Positions 1-5,487 of a stretch of 5,654 bases of DNA are shown here, piece by piece. The position numbers and the translations under genes are program-made. The notes below the pieces were generated by a model. That model worked only from the letters and a program-made list of their open reading frames with translations, did not search any database and had not been told where the DNA came from. How positions within the stretch are numbered: the first letter of the stretch is position 1; each line of letters opens with the position of its first letter. Source of the DNA: Candidatus Alkanophagales archaeon (GTDB taxonomy: Archaea > Halobacteriota > Syntropharchaeia > Alkanophagales > B39-G2); the NCBI GenBank assembly GCA_003661185.1, contig QMVQ01000118.1, positions 1-5,654 of the forward strand, in the 5' to 3' direction.

Positions 1-872
1 AGCATTTTTGCATTTATGGAGTTGAAAGCCATCAGGTCTAAGGGCGTTATCGGCTCTATCTTGAACTTCCGTATCGAGGACGTCGAGCCTCGCATCGTAA
101 CTTCCTTGCCGAGCGTCAGCGTCACCCTGCTCCCCTCGGGCAATGACGCCTCTAGAATCGGTGTGGCTATGGAGATGTGGCGCCCGCTCCGCTGCGCCAC
201 TTTTATAATGAAAGAATCCAGCTCGCTCCCGCTCTCGAACTTCACGTTAGTCCGCATCGAGCCAAAGAAGCGGTGATAAACGTAAACAGGGACGCCTACG
301 CCGTTGCACGAAACGTCCTCGATGTGCGGGTCGTCAATCAGCGGCGTTATCTTCCCGTAACGTGCAAGGTCTCGCAGGAGGTAGTAAGCGAGACGCCGCC
401 TCTCCGCACCAGTCAGCTTTATGTCGTATTCCTTCAGAATTCTCTCAAATTTCGAGATTAGATACGCCTGCTTGTCTTCAACCTCGGAAAAATTCGCGTC
501 GAGAACCCTATACACGATGTCCTTAAATTGCTTTAAAAGGCACTTTAGGCGCTCGTCAAGCTCGGGCTCCACGACATTGTATCTCAGCCGCCCTTCCGTC
601 TCGTCGAAATATATGTGGGCATAGGAGCCGCCGTTCAACCTATACTTCACGTTTATCCCATGCAAAGAGCGGAGGTCAAGCACCTCGTAGCCCCTAAGGT
701 CATCGGAAGACGGCAGTGCTTCCAATTCTTCAAAAAATTCGTCCCTTTCGTCCTCAACCCCACCCTCCTCTCTAAATCTTTTCAGCTTGCTCCCTCTCGC
801 CAAAACCCCAAGGAACTCTTTATTAAGTTTAAGAGCCCTAAGCATCCTCTCCCCTCGCCCCCACCCCTTCAT
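1..872 (-). CDS. Archaeal type II/IV secretion (pilus assembly) ATPase, N-terminal part
   Basis: This is the first 290 residues of a GspE/ArlI/TadA-superfamily ATPase, the cytoplasmic motor that drives assembly of type IV pilus-like filaments in archaea. I translated the minus strand directly. It is open with no stop and runs off the left edge. Family hallmarks are YNVVEPELDE (98-107), a conserved block RYGKITPLIDDPHIEDVSCN (171-190) continuing GVGVPVYVYHRFFGSMRTNV (191-210), and RVTLTLGKEVTMRGSTSSIR (249-268) followed by KF. These belong to the N-terminal domain that precedes the RecA-like core. The Walker A motif is not in the window; by family spacing it should begin roughly 20 residues past the edge. 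Residues 1-60 are charged and variable, as is common. The ATG overlaps the upstream stop as ATGA, and a GGAGGTGA ribosome site (887-880) sits 7 bases before it. The three preceding genes encode its probable substrates. The family call is strong; the exact appendage is inferred. Confidence 0.9.
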   Translation of the reverse strand, partial: MKGWGRGERMLRALKLNKEFLGVLARGSKLKRFREEGGVEDERDEFFEELEALPSSDDLRGYEVLDLRSLHGINVKYRLNGGSYAHIYFDETEGRLRYNVVEPELDERLKCLLKQFKDIVYRVLDANFSEVEDKQAYLISKFERILKEYDIKLTGAERRRLAYYLLRDLARYGKITPLIDDPHIEDVSCNGVGVPVYVYHRFFGSMRTNVKFESGSELDSFIIKVAQRSGRHISIATPILEASLPEGSRVTLTLGKEVTMRGSTSSIRKFKIEPITPLDLMAFNSINAKM

Positions 873-1273
873 ACGAGCCTCACCTCCACGCTACCATCAT
901 CCCTGCTTACGACCACTACAAAATCCCCCTTTGCCTCCCCAGAGGCGTTGACGCTCTCTTTCAACGGAAGGTCAAAGCTGTATGTTCTATCGAGGGTAAC
1001 ATTTATGTGAAGCGTCTTTCCCTCGCTGTTAAGACTCACGACGGGCGTTTCAGGGAAAGTTGGAAGCCCAACCCGCATTCTAACGCATCCTCCCTCGCTG
1101 ACGGCGTCGAGACAGCTGAGGACGGCATCCGCAACGTCCGAGGCGGCGTTCCTCGCCAATGCGTGCTCGGAAGCTTTAAGCGAGAAGTTTTCTATGCTCC
1201 CCATCAATGTGAGCGTGGTGAGCACGATAAGGACGCCGACCGCCGCCGCAGTCATGTAGTGAACCTCAAGCAT
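869..1273 (-). CDS. Small single-span membrane/pilin-like protein of the pilus operon
   Basis: About 134 residues; I do not recognise a named family. It begins MLEVHYMTAAAVGVLIVLTT, so a single hydrophobic segment spans roughly residues 7-28. The rest is a hydrophilic, probably extracytoplasmic domain ending in a beta-rich stretch with VSRDDGSVEVRLV at the C-terminus. Two cysteines (54 and 63) could form a disulfide. Sequons N-F-S (29), N-V-T (91) and N-A-S (109) are possible N-glycosylation sites. Unlike the two genes before it, it shows no clear class III prepilin leader (charged residue-Gly before the hydrophobic run), so it may be a non-processed accessory or minor subunit. I prefer the ATG at 1273 to the GTG at 1276, because GGAGGTG (1285-1279) lies 5 bases before the ATG but only 2 before the GTG. 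The start overlaps the previous stop as TGATG and the stop overlaps the ATPase start. A pilus role is inferred from context. Confidence 0.75.
   Translation of the reverse strand: MLEVHYMTAAAVGVLIVLTTLTLMGSIENFSLKASEHALARNAASDVADAVLSCLDAVSEGGCVRMRVGLPTFPETPVVSLNSEGKTLHINVTLDRTYSFDLPLKESVNASGEAKGDFVVVVSRDDGSVEVRLV
880..887 (-). promoter_or_regulatory. Ribosome binding site of the secretion ATPase gene
   Basis: On the minus strand GGAGGTGA lies 7 bases before the ATG at 872. It is a full match to the archaeal anti-Shine-Dalgarno region. It sits inside the 3' end of the upstream small-protein gene, so the two genes are translated from one message. It fixes the start of an ORF that is otherwise open at its far end. 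Confidence 0.8.
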
Positions 1274-1824
1274 CACACCACCTCCAGCCTTATCTTGTAA
1301 ATCCGAAACGTGACGTTTTCGTAACTTGCGTTGTAGGGCTCGCCGATGGAGACGTTCACGCCCTCAAACATCTCAGAGGAACAGCCGGCATTCCTCACGA
1401 GAACCTCGCCGGCGCCGCCGTAGTAAGCGATTTCGTAGCACGTCACGACAAGCTCCGAGCTTTCTGCTCTTACCTCAGGCTCAAGTTCTAAAAAACTGCC
1501 TCCGCACTCGAATCTGTAACTTTTTACGCTCACCTCTGCAGTCTCGGAGCTGTTTTCTGTCCAAATCTTCACTTCTGAGGTTTTCAAGGAGAGCGGGTGC
1601 GTCAGGAAGATTTTTCGGGAGGAAAGTTTGCCCTCATGCGAGACTTCTTCCACAGCCGCTTCGAATCTCCGAAGCTCGTTGCTTCCGATTTTACGCTCAG
1701 AGACGCCGAACCCCGTTTTTATGGTATTGTGCCCCCATTCATAGAGCATGAATGCCGTTATGGAGAATACGGCGGTGAGTAGGAGAGCGGAGACAACCAG
1801 ACTCACGCCCTCAGCTCGAAACAT
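1273..1824 (-). CDS. Type IV pilin-like protein with class III signal peptide (183 aa)
   Basis: Secreted pilin-like subunit. The N-terminus MFRAEGVSLVVSALLLTAVF is a short charged leader ending E5-G6, then a hydrophobic helix (about 7-28). This fits cleavage after G6 by a PibD/EppA-type prepilin peptidase, with the helix packing in a filament core. The helix closely matches that of the preceding gene (G-V/I-SLV-x-SALLL-x-A), so the two are probably paralogues. The C-terminal domain (about 45-183) is beta-rich, with cysteines 107, 129 and 148 and four sequons (N91-SS, N157-VS, N165-AS, N170-VT). I recognise no named family for it. The start overlaps the end of the previous gene by 14 bases. 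AGGAG at 1840-1836 is 11 bases before the ATG, a rather long spacing, but this start is the one that gives a normal prepilin leader. The stop overlaps the next start. The pilin class is well supported; the specific filament is unknown. Confidence 0.82.
   Translation of the reverse strand: MFRAEGVSLVVSALLLTAVFSITAFMLYEWGHNTIKTGFGVSERKIGSNELRRFEAAVEEVSHEGKLSSRKIFLTHPLSLKTSEVKIWTENSSETAEVSVKSYRFECGGSFLELEPEVRAESSELVVTCYEIAYYGGAGEVLVRNAGCSSEMFEGVNVSIGEPYNASYENVTFRIYKIRLEVV
1279..1285 (-). promoter_or_regulatory. Ribosome binding site that decides the small-protein start
   Basis: On the minus strand GGAGGTG ends 5 bases before the ATG at 1273 and 2 bases before the overlapping in-frame GTG at 1276. 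Normal spacing favours the ATG. The site lies inside the last codons of the preceding pilin-like gene. Confidence 0.6.
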
Positions 1825-2578
1825 GAATTACCACGCTCCTTTCCGCAGTTTTACCCTCCAAGCTCCTCGCCTGAAGCCTCACGACAATGTCGTCCCCGAC
1901 GGCGCACTCGTTGACAAGGACGTAAACATAGACGGTTCTCTTCGAGTTAGGAGCGACTTCGCCGACGGCGTATTCAGGGCAGTGAAGCTTAACCCACTCC
2001 TCAGAAGAAGTGCTGTTAAGGAAGCTGGTCGTGTTTATGGCGTTTCCGTCTTCATCCGACGCATACAACGCCGTGCCGTCGTCGGCGAGCAGGAGCAGGG
2101 CGTTGTCGCCGCCCGTTATGTTGTTGAAGTAAAGTTCGGAACCGTTGTATTTGAAAGCTGAGCCGTTCGGGTAGAGGAGCTGGTGGTTGTTTCCCCTGTC
2201 GATGCGGAAAGCCCGCCACTCAACATTTCCGCTCAAAACTGAAACCTTAAGCTTCACGTCGGTGAATTTCAGATCGCCGTCGTTCCAAAGCTCCACCTTT
2301 ATCTCCTGAATGAACCTCTCGTCGTAACCCTCGCTTTCGTTTATTCCTATCTCGCCATTACTATCTTTGTCCCTTCCTGATACGTAGTATTCGGAGTAGG
2401 AGGACATGCGAAGCTCAGCGAGCGTGTATTTTAACCTTTCAGCCGTGCCGCGCTCCGCCTCCTCAGCGACTTCAGAAAGCGTTCCGTGATACCAAATGTA
2501 GAAGGAAGAGGCTATCACGACGGAGATGGCTACAAGTAGAAGCGCGGACGTTACAAGAGAGATGCCTTTTCTATCCAT
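1811..2578 (-). CDS. Type IV pilin-like protein with class III signal peptide and an EF-hand-type loop (255 aa)
   Basis: First gene of the pilus-like operon. MDRKGISLVTSALLLVAISV is a textbook archaeal class III leader: R3-K4-G5 precedes the hydrophobic helix (about 6-30), predicting cleavage after G5 and incorporation into a filament or surface complex. A charged linker (about 33-60) continues the helix. A beta-rich ectodomain follows, with cysteines 200 and 225 and six sequons (N80, N138, N145, N153, N182, N188). Residues 70-81 read DKDSNGEIGINE, which matches the 12-residue EF-hand/dockerin calcium loop at positions 1, 3, 5, 6, 8 and 12. A degenerate acidic run, DEDGNAIN, occurs at 175-182. 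The start has AGGTGA (2588-2583) 4 bases upstream, and a TATA-like promoter lies about 45 bases away. At 255 residues it is larger than simple major pilins, so it could be a minor or adhesive subunit. Pilin class is seen in the sequence; calcium binding is inferred. Confidence 0.85.
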   Translation of the reverse strand: MDRKGISLVTSALLLVAISVVIASSFYIWYHGTLSEVAEEAERGTAERLKYTLAELRMSSYSEYYVSGRDKDSNGEIGINESEGYDERFIQEIKVELWNDGDLKFTDVKLKVSVLSGNVEWRAFRIDRGNNHQLLYPNGSAFKYNGSELYFNNITGGDNALLLLADDGTALYASDEDGNAINTTSFLNSTSSEEWVKLHCPEYAVGEVAPNSKRTVYVYVLVNECAVGDDIVVRLQARSLEGKTAERSVVIHVSS

Positions 2579-2619
2579 TTCCTCACCTTTTTTGCTACTT
2601 TATTATTCTTGTCTCACAC

Positions 2620-2637
2620 TAATTAATAACTTTGTCG
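2620..2637 (-). promoter_or_regulatory. Archaeal promoter (BRE plus TATA) of the pilus operon
   Basis: On the minus strand the sequence reads CGACAAAG followed by TTATTAATTA: a purine-rich BRE-like element next to an AT-rich TATA-like box, in an otherwise GC-rich gap. The box centre is about 47 bases before the ATG at 2578. Transcription starting about 25 bases downstream would leave a leader of roughly 20 bases containing the AGGTGA ribosome site. This supports the pilin genes being a unit separate from the cbi operon. Called by pattern and position only. Confidence 0.5.
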
Positions 2638-2652
2638 GTAATGCTCGTGCTC

Positions 2653-2708
2653 GACGGTGGGTGGCGTCTTAGGCTGCGATGCTGTTTCAGCGTGCCGTAG
2701 CCGCCGTC
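2653..2708. repeat. Imperfect inverted repeat after cbiO
   Basis: On the plus strand, 2672-2684 pairs with 2688-2702 around a TTT loop: 13 pairs with a 2-base bulge (2694-2695), two of them G-T wobbles. An outer arm, GACGGT at 2653-2658, pairs with GCCGTC at 2703-2708 with one more wobble, leaving 2659-2671 as an asymmetric bulge. The outer arm ends at the base next to the cbiO stop codon. There is no T-run on either side, so it is not a standard terminator. All three wobbles become A-C mismatches on the minus strand, so the fold is better as plus-strand RNA. Function unknown. Confidence 0.5.
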
Positions 2709-3509
2709 TCATTCACGTAAAAGTGATTTCAGGAATGAAACGGCGTCGTCGAGTTTGGTTTTCGGCTGGAGTCCCAAGCGTCTGAGGAGCTTCACGAGCG
2801 TCGGCGCTTCAAGCCCGAACGCCTCAAGCACTTCCTCTTCGTAAAGGAGTTCCAAGCCGCCATCCTTCACAATTCGTCCATCGAACATGATGGCGATGCG
2901 GTCGCAAAGCTCAGCCGCCAGCTCTATGTCGTGCGTGGCTATCACCTTTGTCAAGTCCAGCCGTCGTATGAGTTCGATCAGCTCCCGCCTCGCCTTCGGG
3001 TCTAAATTGCTTGTCGGCTCGTCGAGCACGAGAATTTCGGGTTTCATGGCGAGTGCAGTCGCAATTGCAACTTTTTTCTTCTCGCCGAAGCTCAAATGGC
3101 TCGGCATCCTCTCCTCGTAACCCTCAAGCCCTAACAAGCTCAACGCCTCCTTTACCCTTCGCTCAACCTCTTCCTCCTCAAGCCCCAGATTCATAGGTCC
3201 AAAGGCGACGTCGTCGAAGACCGTGAGCGAGAAGAGCTGGTCATCCGGGTTCTGGAAAACCAATCCCACTTTGCTCCTTATTTTCCTCAAGTTCTCCTTG
3301 CTAATCTTCATCCCAAGGACTTCCACCTCGCCTTTCCCTTGTAGGATGCCGTTAAGGTGGAGGAGGAGCGTGGACTTCCCGGCGCCGTTCGGTCCCAAGA
3401 TTGCGACACATTCGCCCTCGAAAACCTCAAAATTTACACCCTTAAGTGCAGTCGTGCCGTCGTCGGGATATGCGTATTCCAAATCCTTCACAAATATTAC
3501 TCGTTTCAT
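2709..3509 (-). CDS. cbiO: Cobalt/nickel ECF transporter ATPase CbiO
   Basis: Cytoplasmic ABC ATPase that powers uptake of Co2+ or Ni2+ through the CbiQ/CbiM membrane complex. All ABC motifs are intact in 266 residues: Walker [10 protein letters not shown] (39-47), Q-loop [11 protein letters not shown] (84-94, Q86), signature [12 protein letters not shown] (139-150), Walker B ILVLDEPT (159-166, catalytic E164), D-loop SNLD (167-170) and H-loop ATHD (H193). The LSFGE-KKK signature and the NPDDQLF Q-loop are typical of the CbiO/EcfA group rather than other importers. The helical C-terminal extension (about 215-266) also fits. The length is normal. The ATG overlaps the cbiQ stop as ATGA, with GGAG 8 bases upstream. 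It is the last gene of the operon; an inverted repeat begins right after its stop. Only one ATPase gene is seen, so a homodimer is expected, as in group I (dedicated) ECF systems. Metal specificity cannot be read from this subunit. Confidence 0.95.
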   Translation of the reverse strand: MKRVIFVKDLEYAYPDDGTTALKGVNFEVFEGECVAILGPNGAGKSTLLLHLNGILQGKGEVEVLGMKISKENLRKIRSKVGLVFQNPDDQLFSLTVFDDVAFGPMNLGLEEEEVERRVKEALSLLGLEGYEERMPSHLSFGEKKKVAIATALAMKPEILVLDEPTSNLDPKARRELIELIRRLDLTKVIATHDIELAAELCDRIAIMFDGRIVKDGGLELLYEEEVLEAFGLEAPTLVKLLRRLGLQPKTKLDDAVSFLKSLLRE

Positions 3510-4258
3510 AATTTTAGCTCCAAGATGAGAGGAGATAAGGAAAGGAACAACAACAGGAGATCAGGGAGGCGGAAGCTCGGGCGCTCTCTACGGATTTTGA
3601 AGCCGAAGCACCTTGAGAGCATTGCTCTGCGTATCTGCTCGCCGTGCTCTATTACACGAATAAAGAGGATGCCTATGGTCTGAGCCAGCACCCGCAGCCG
3701 CCGTCTGAAGCTTATATTTTGGTCTCTCAAATCAAAACATCGGCTCTTCTGCGTTACGACCATCCTCGCAAGCTCCTCGCTGAAAAGCCGAATGTATCTC
3801 GCCATCAGTGAGACGAGCAGTATGATTTCCTTGGGCACACGCAAGTTCGCCAGCCCTTTTATGAGCTCGTGGTCGTTCGTGCTATAGAAGAGCAGGGATG
3901 CGACGGCAACCGCCAACGTTATCCGCAGGCAAAGCGTGAGGGCGGAGATGAAACCTTCGTATGTCGCTTCGTATCCGAAAATTGAGAACATTGGGTGTCC
4001 TTCGTGCATGAAGGGGTGGAACATGAGAATCATTGCTAAGAGCGGGGAGACTACGAGCGTTCTGCCGGCGACGTGCCTCAGGGCGCCGTTCATCAAGCAA
4101 ACTATTAAGAGAGCGGCACATATGAGCGTGAGCGGCTTCAGGGAGCATGTAACGATGGAGAGCACTGCAATGACAAAGGCCAGGATTTTGGTCTCTGCGC
4201 TGAAGTTTTTGGGCATCGCCGTGAAGTTTTTAGGCATCGCCGTGAAGTTTTTAGGCAT
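3506..4258 (-). CDS. cbiQ: Cobalt/nickel ECF transporter transmembrane subunit CbiQ
   Basis: Membrane T-component that couples ATP hydrolysis by CbiO to substrate transfer by CbiM. About 250 residues. Hydrophobic segments lie near 24-40, 43-58, 68-82, 105-126 and 143-155, with a C-terminal one at 233-248. Between them is a charged cytoplasmic region (about 157-230) that should carry the coupling helices. Two copies of the Ala-Arg-Gly-type motif of CbiQ/EcfT proteins are recognisable but read S-R-C both times (QKSRCFDL at 172-174; AMLSRCFGF at 215-217). The key arginines are kept and the flanking residues changed. The extreme N-terminus consists of three copies of AMPKNF(T/S) from a DNA tandem repeat, so the ATGs at 4258, 4237 and 4216 are all possible starts. 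I chose 4258 because AGGAG (4273-4269) is 10 bases before it. The GTG at 4267 is only 1 base from that site and is unlikely. The stop overlaps cbiO by 4 bases. Confidence 0.9.
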   Translation of the reverse strand: MPKNFTAMPKNFTAMPKNFSAETKILAFVIAVLSIVTCSLKPLTLICAALLIVCLMNGALRHVAGRTLVVSPLLAMILMFHPFMHEGHPMFSIFGYEATYEGFISALTLCLRITLAVAVASLLFYSTNDHELIKGLANLRVPKEIILLVSLMARYIRLFSEELARMVVTQKSRCFDLRDQNISFRRRLRVLAQTIGILFIRVIEHGEQIRRAMLSRCFGFKIRRERPSFRLPDLLLLFLSLSPLILELKL

Positions 4259-4263
4259 CGCCG
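4201..4263. repeat. 3 x 21 bp tandem repeat at the cbiQ start
   Basis: Three head-to-tail 21-base units occupy 4201-4221, 4222-4242 and 4243-4263. They are identical except for one base (G at 4211 against A at 4232 and 4253). On the coding strand each unit gives CGGCGATGCCTAAAAACTTC plus A, an in-frame heptapeptide with its own ATG (AMPKNF-T/S). Near identity points to recent slippage or duplication. Confidence 0.95.
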
Positions 4264-4268
4264 CCACG

Positions 4269-4273
4269 CTCCT
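4269..4273 (-). promoter_or_regulatory. Ribosome binding site deciding the cbiQ start
   Basis: AGGAG on the minus strand lies between the stop of the CbiN-position gene (4283) and cbiQ. It is 10 bases from the ATG at 4258 but 1 base from the GTG at 4267. This favours the first ATG of the tandem repeat, although 10 bases is near the long end of normal spacing. Confidence 0.5.
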
Positions 4274-4282
4274 ACCGGCTGC

Positions 4283-4840
4283 TTACTTCTTACGTTGCCG
4301 CTTTTTCGCAAGGAAGACGCCGAGAACCAAGCCCGGGAAGAAGCCTGCGAGCAGCGTGGAGAGTGGTAGTAGCGACGATGGTATTTCCTCAGTTTCAGCT
4401 CCTGATGAGCCGACGAGCTGGACGAGCGCCGCCGCTATGCCCGCCCGTATATCGTCATTGTTCACAACCACTACTCTCACCTCATTGCTTTCCTCCTCGC
4501 CTATCATCGTGTTCGGTCCTGGTTGTATGACGATGCCGGCAAGCTCTTCGTCGCTTAAAACCTCTTTGACTTCGTTCAGATGGTCTATGACGACGACGGC
4601 ATCGCTACTTCTCAGCTCCTCACGCAAGGCGGCGCTCACGTCGTCCGTCGGGACGACTTTCGCTCGCATTCCGAGGTCGCTCACTGCGAGCTGCGCATCT
4701 TTATACGCCTCCCAGTCGGCGACGACGGCGAGCTTTATCTCCTTGCTTTTCACCGGAATGTGCGCTTGCGCGCCGCTGAAAGCTGCGAGTGCGAAGGCGG
4801 CGAGCAGCATCCACACCCACAATTCATTTCTCGCTCTCAT
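4283..4840 (-). CDS. CbiN-position accessory protein, signal peptide plus C-terminal membrane anchor (185 aa)
   Basis: This gene occupies the cbiN slot between cbiM and cbiQ, but CbiN/NikN proteins are usually about 90-120 residues and this one is 185. I see no clear CbiN sequence motif. Layout: a charged start, then a signal peptide or first span ending SGAQA (about 7-26); an acidic extracytoplasmic domain (27-150); a membrane segment (about 156-178); and a basic tail, KKRQRKK. The topology is the same as CbiN/NikN. The ectodomain alternates predicted strands (KLAVVAD 36-42, DAVVVID 80-86, GIVIQPG 102-108, VRVVVVNND 121-129) with helices, suggesting a small alpha/beta fold. It has only two histidines (27 and 87) and no cysteine. 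ATGA overlap with cbiM; the ribosome site is weak, so translational coupling is likely. Role inferred: helping metal loading or opening of CbiM. It could also be a NikL-like or lineage-specific subunit. Confidence 0.7.
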   Translation of the reverse strand: MRARNELWVWMLLAAFALAAFSGAQAHIPVKSKEIKLAVVADWEAYKDAQLAVSDLGMRAKVVPTDDVSAALREELRSSDAVVVIDHLNEVKEVLSDEELAGIVIQPGPNTMIGEEESNEVRVVVVNNDDIRAGIAAALVQLVGSSGAETEEIPSSLLPLSTLLAGFFPGLVLGVFLAKKRQRKK

Positions 4841-5457
4841 ATTTCCACGCTTCTGAATCCGACTCTTCGCAGGAAGTCCATCATGAGGACAGTAACGACG
4901 CCTTCGAAGGCGCCTTCAGCGGAGTAAACGGCGACGTTGAAGGGGAGGATGAAGTTAAGGGGGAGGACGCCGGCAGCCGTCAGTATGAGGGCGTTCATGA
5001 TAGCTGCCGTGAGTATGCCGAGGAAGGCGCCAGAGAAGATGCCAACCCTCTCGTTAACATCATGGAGGAGTTTAAAGGAGAAGACTGCGGGGAAGGAGCA
5101 GCAGACGCCCATGACGAGGGTGTTAGCGCCGAGCGTCGTGAAGCCACCCTCGCCGGCGAGCATGAATTGGAAGAGGAGGCAGAGGAAGGAGACGAGGACG
5201 CCGCTCAGCGGTCCTAATGCGATGGCGGCGAAGGGTATCATAATCAGGTGAAAGGGGATGCCAACTGGAGTCGGGATTTCAAAAAGAGTGACTGCGAAGA
5301 CGAAGGTTGCGACCGCCGCCGTGTAAACGACATGACGTCCTCCTGCCTCCTCGTCGAGCTTGCGGAGCTTGAGTATATAAAATGCGATGAAAGGCGCCAC
5401 GAGGAGCCAATACATTAGGCACTGACGTATCGGAAGTGCGCCGTCCGGTATGTGCAT
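4837..5457 (-). CDS. cbiM: Cobalt/nickel ECF transporter substrate-binding membrane subunit CbiM
   Basis: Integral membrane S-component that captures Co2+ or Ni2+ for the CbiQO energy module. It begins MHIPDGALP, the diagnostic CbiM/NikM N-terminus. In the solved NikM2 structure the metal is held by the Met1 amine, His2 and a later histidine in a conserved G-x-x-x-H-L region. All are present here, the last as GIPFHL (H70). Other family blocks are ALGPLSGVLVSFLCLLFQFM (80-99), the A-G-E-G-G-F-T-T-L-G-A-N run (101-112) and a run of hydrophobic segments to residue 195. At 206 residues it is of usual length. The ATG at 5457 is fixed by the MHIPDG motif. Upstream is only a partial GTGAT ribosome match, and a TATA-like box lies about 24 bases away, which suggests a leaderless or nearly leaderless message. 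It is first in the operon, and its stop overlaps the next start as ATGA. Cobalt versus nickel is not resolved. Confidence 0.93.
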   Translation of the reverse strand: MHIPDGALPIRQCLMYWLLVAPFIAFYILKLRKLDEEAGGRHVVYTAAVATFVFAVTLFEIPTPVGIPFHLIMIPFAAIALGPLSGVLVSFLCLLFQFMLAGEGGFTTLGANTLVMGVCCSFPAVFSFKLLHDVNERVGIFSGAFLGILTAAIMNALILTAAGVLPLNFILPFNVAVYSAEGAFEGVVTVLMMDFLRRVGFRSVEI

Positions 5458-5472
5458 GGTATCACTTCACTC

Positions 5473-5487
5473 AAAAATATTAATATG
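5473..5487 (-). promoter_or_regulatory. Probable TATA element of the cbi operon
   Basis: CATATTAATATTTTT on the minus strand is an AT-rich island in GC-rich DNA and includes the perfect palindrome ATATTAATAT (5477-5486). Its centre is about 24 bases before the cbiM ATG, so archaeal spacing would put the transcription start at or very near the start codon. An upstream BRE is not obvious (GCGTAACT). Being palindromic, it could in principle serve the plus strand too. Confidence 0.4.

Noticed and set aside
1..624. Plus-strand open frames at the left edge (16-276, 177-461, 421-624).
   Set aside because: The opposite strand is a continuous 290-codon frame matching a secretion ATPase with several conserved blocks, which fully explains the region.
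1326..1751. Arg-rich plus-strand open frame opposite the 183-residue pilin-like gene.
   Set aside because: Its low-complexity Arg/Ser composition is typical of an antisense reading; the minus strand carries a prepilin leader and linked ribosome sites.
2672..2702. Intrinsic terminator for the cbi operon.
   Set aside because: No T-run follows the stem on the minus strand; archaeal termination depends mainly on U-rich tracts, which are absent here.
4265..4267. GTG at 4267 as the cbiQ start (three extra residues, M-A-A).
   Set aside because: The only ribosome site (AGGAG, 4273-4269) is 1 base away, too close; the in-frame ATG at 4258 is better placed.
3936..4856. A long 306-codon open frame on the plus strand opposite the CbiN-position gene and part of cbiQ.
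   Set aside because: It is Ser/Thr/Ala-rich with no family signal and lies antisense to two genes with clear membrane topology, intact frames and operon overlaps. It is a shadow of their codon bias.
5447..5465. NikR-type operator near GGTATGTGCATGGTATCAC at the cbiM start.
   Set aside because: This is a direct GGTAT repeat, not the inverted GTATGA/TCATAC pair with about 16 bases between, and it overlaps the start codon.
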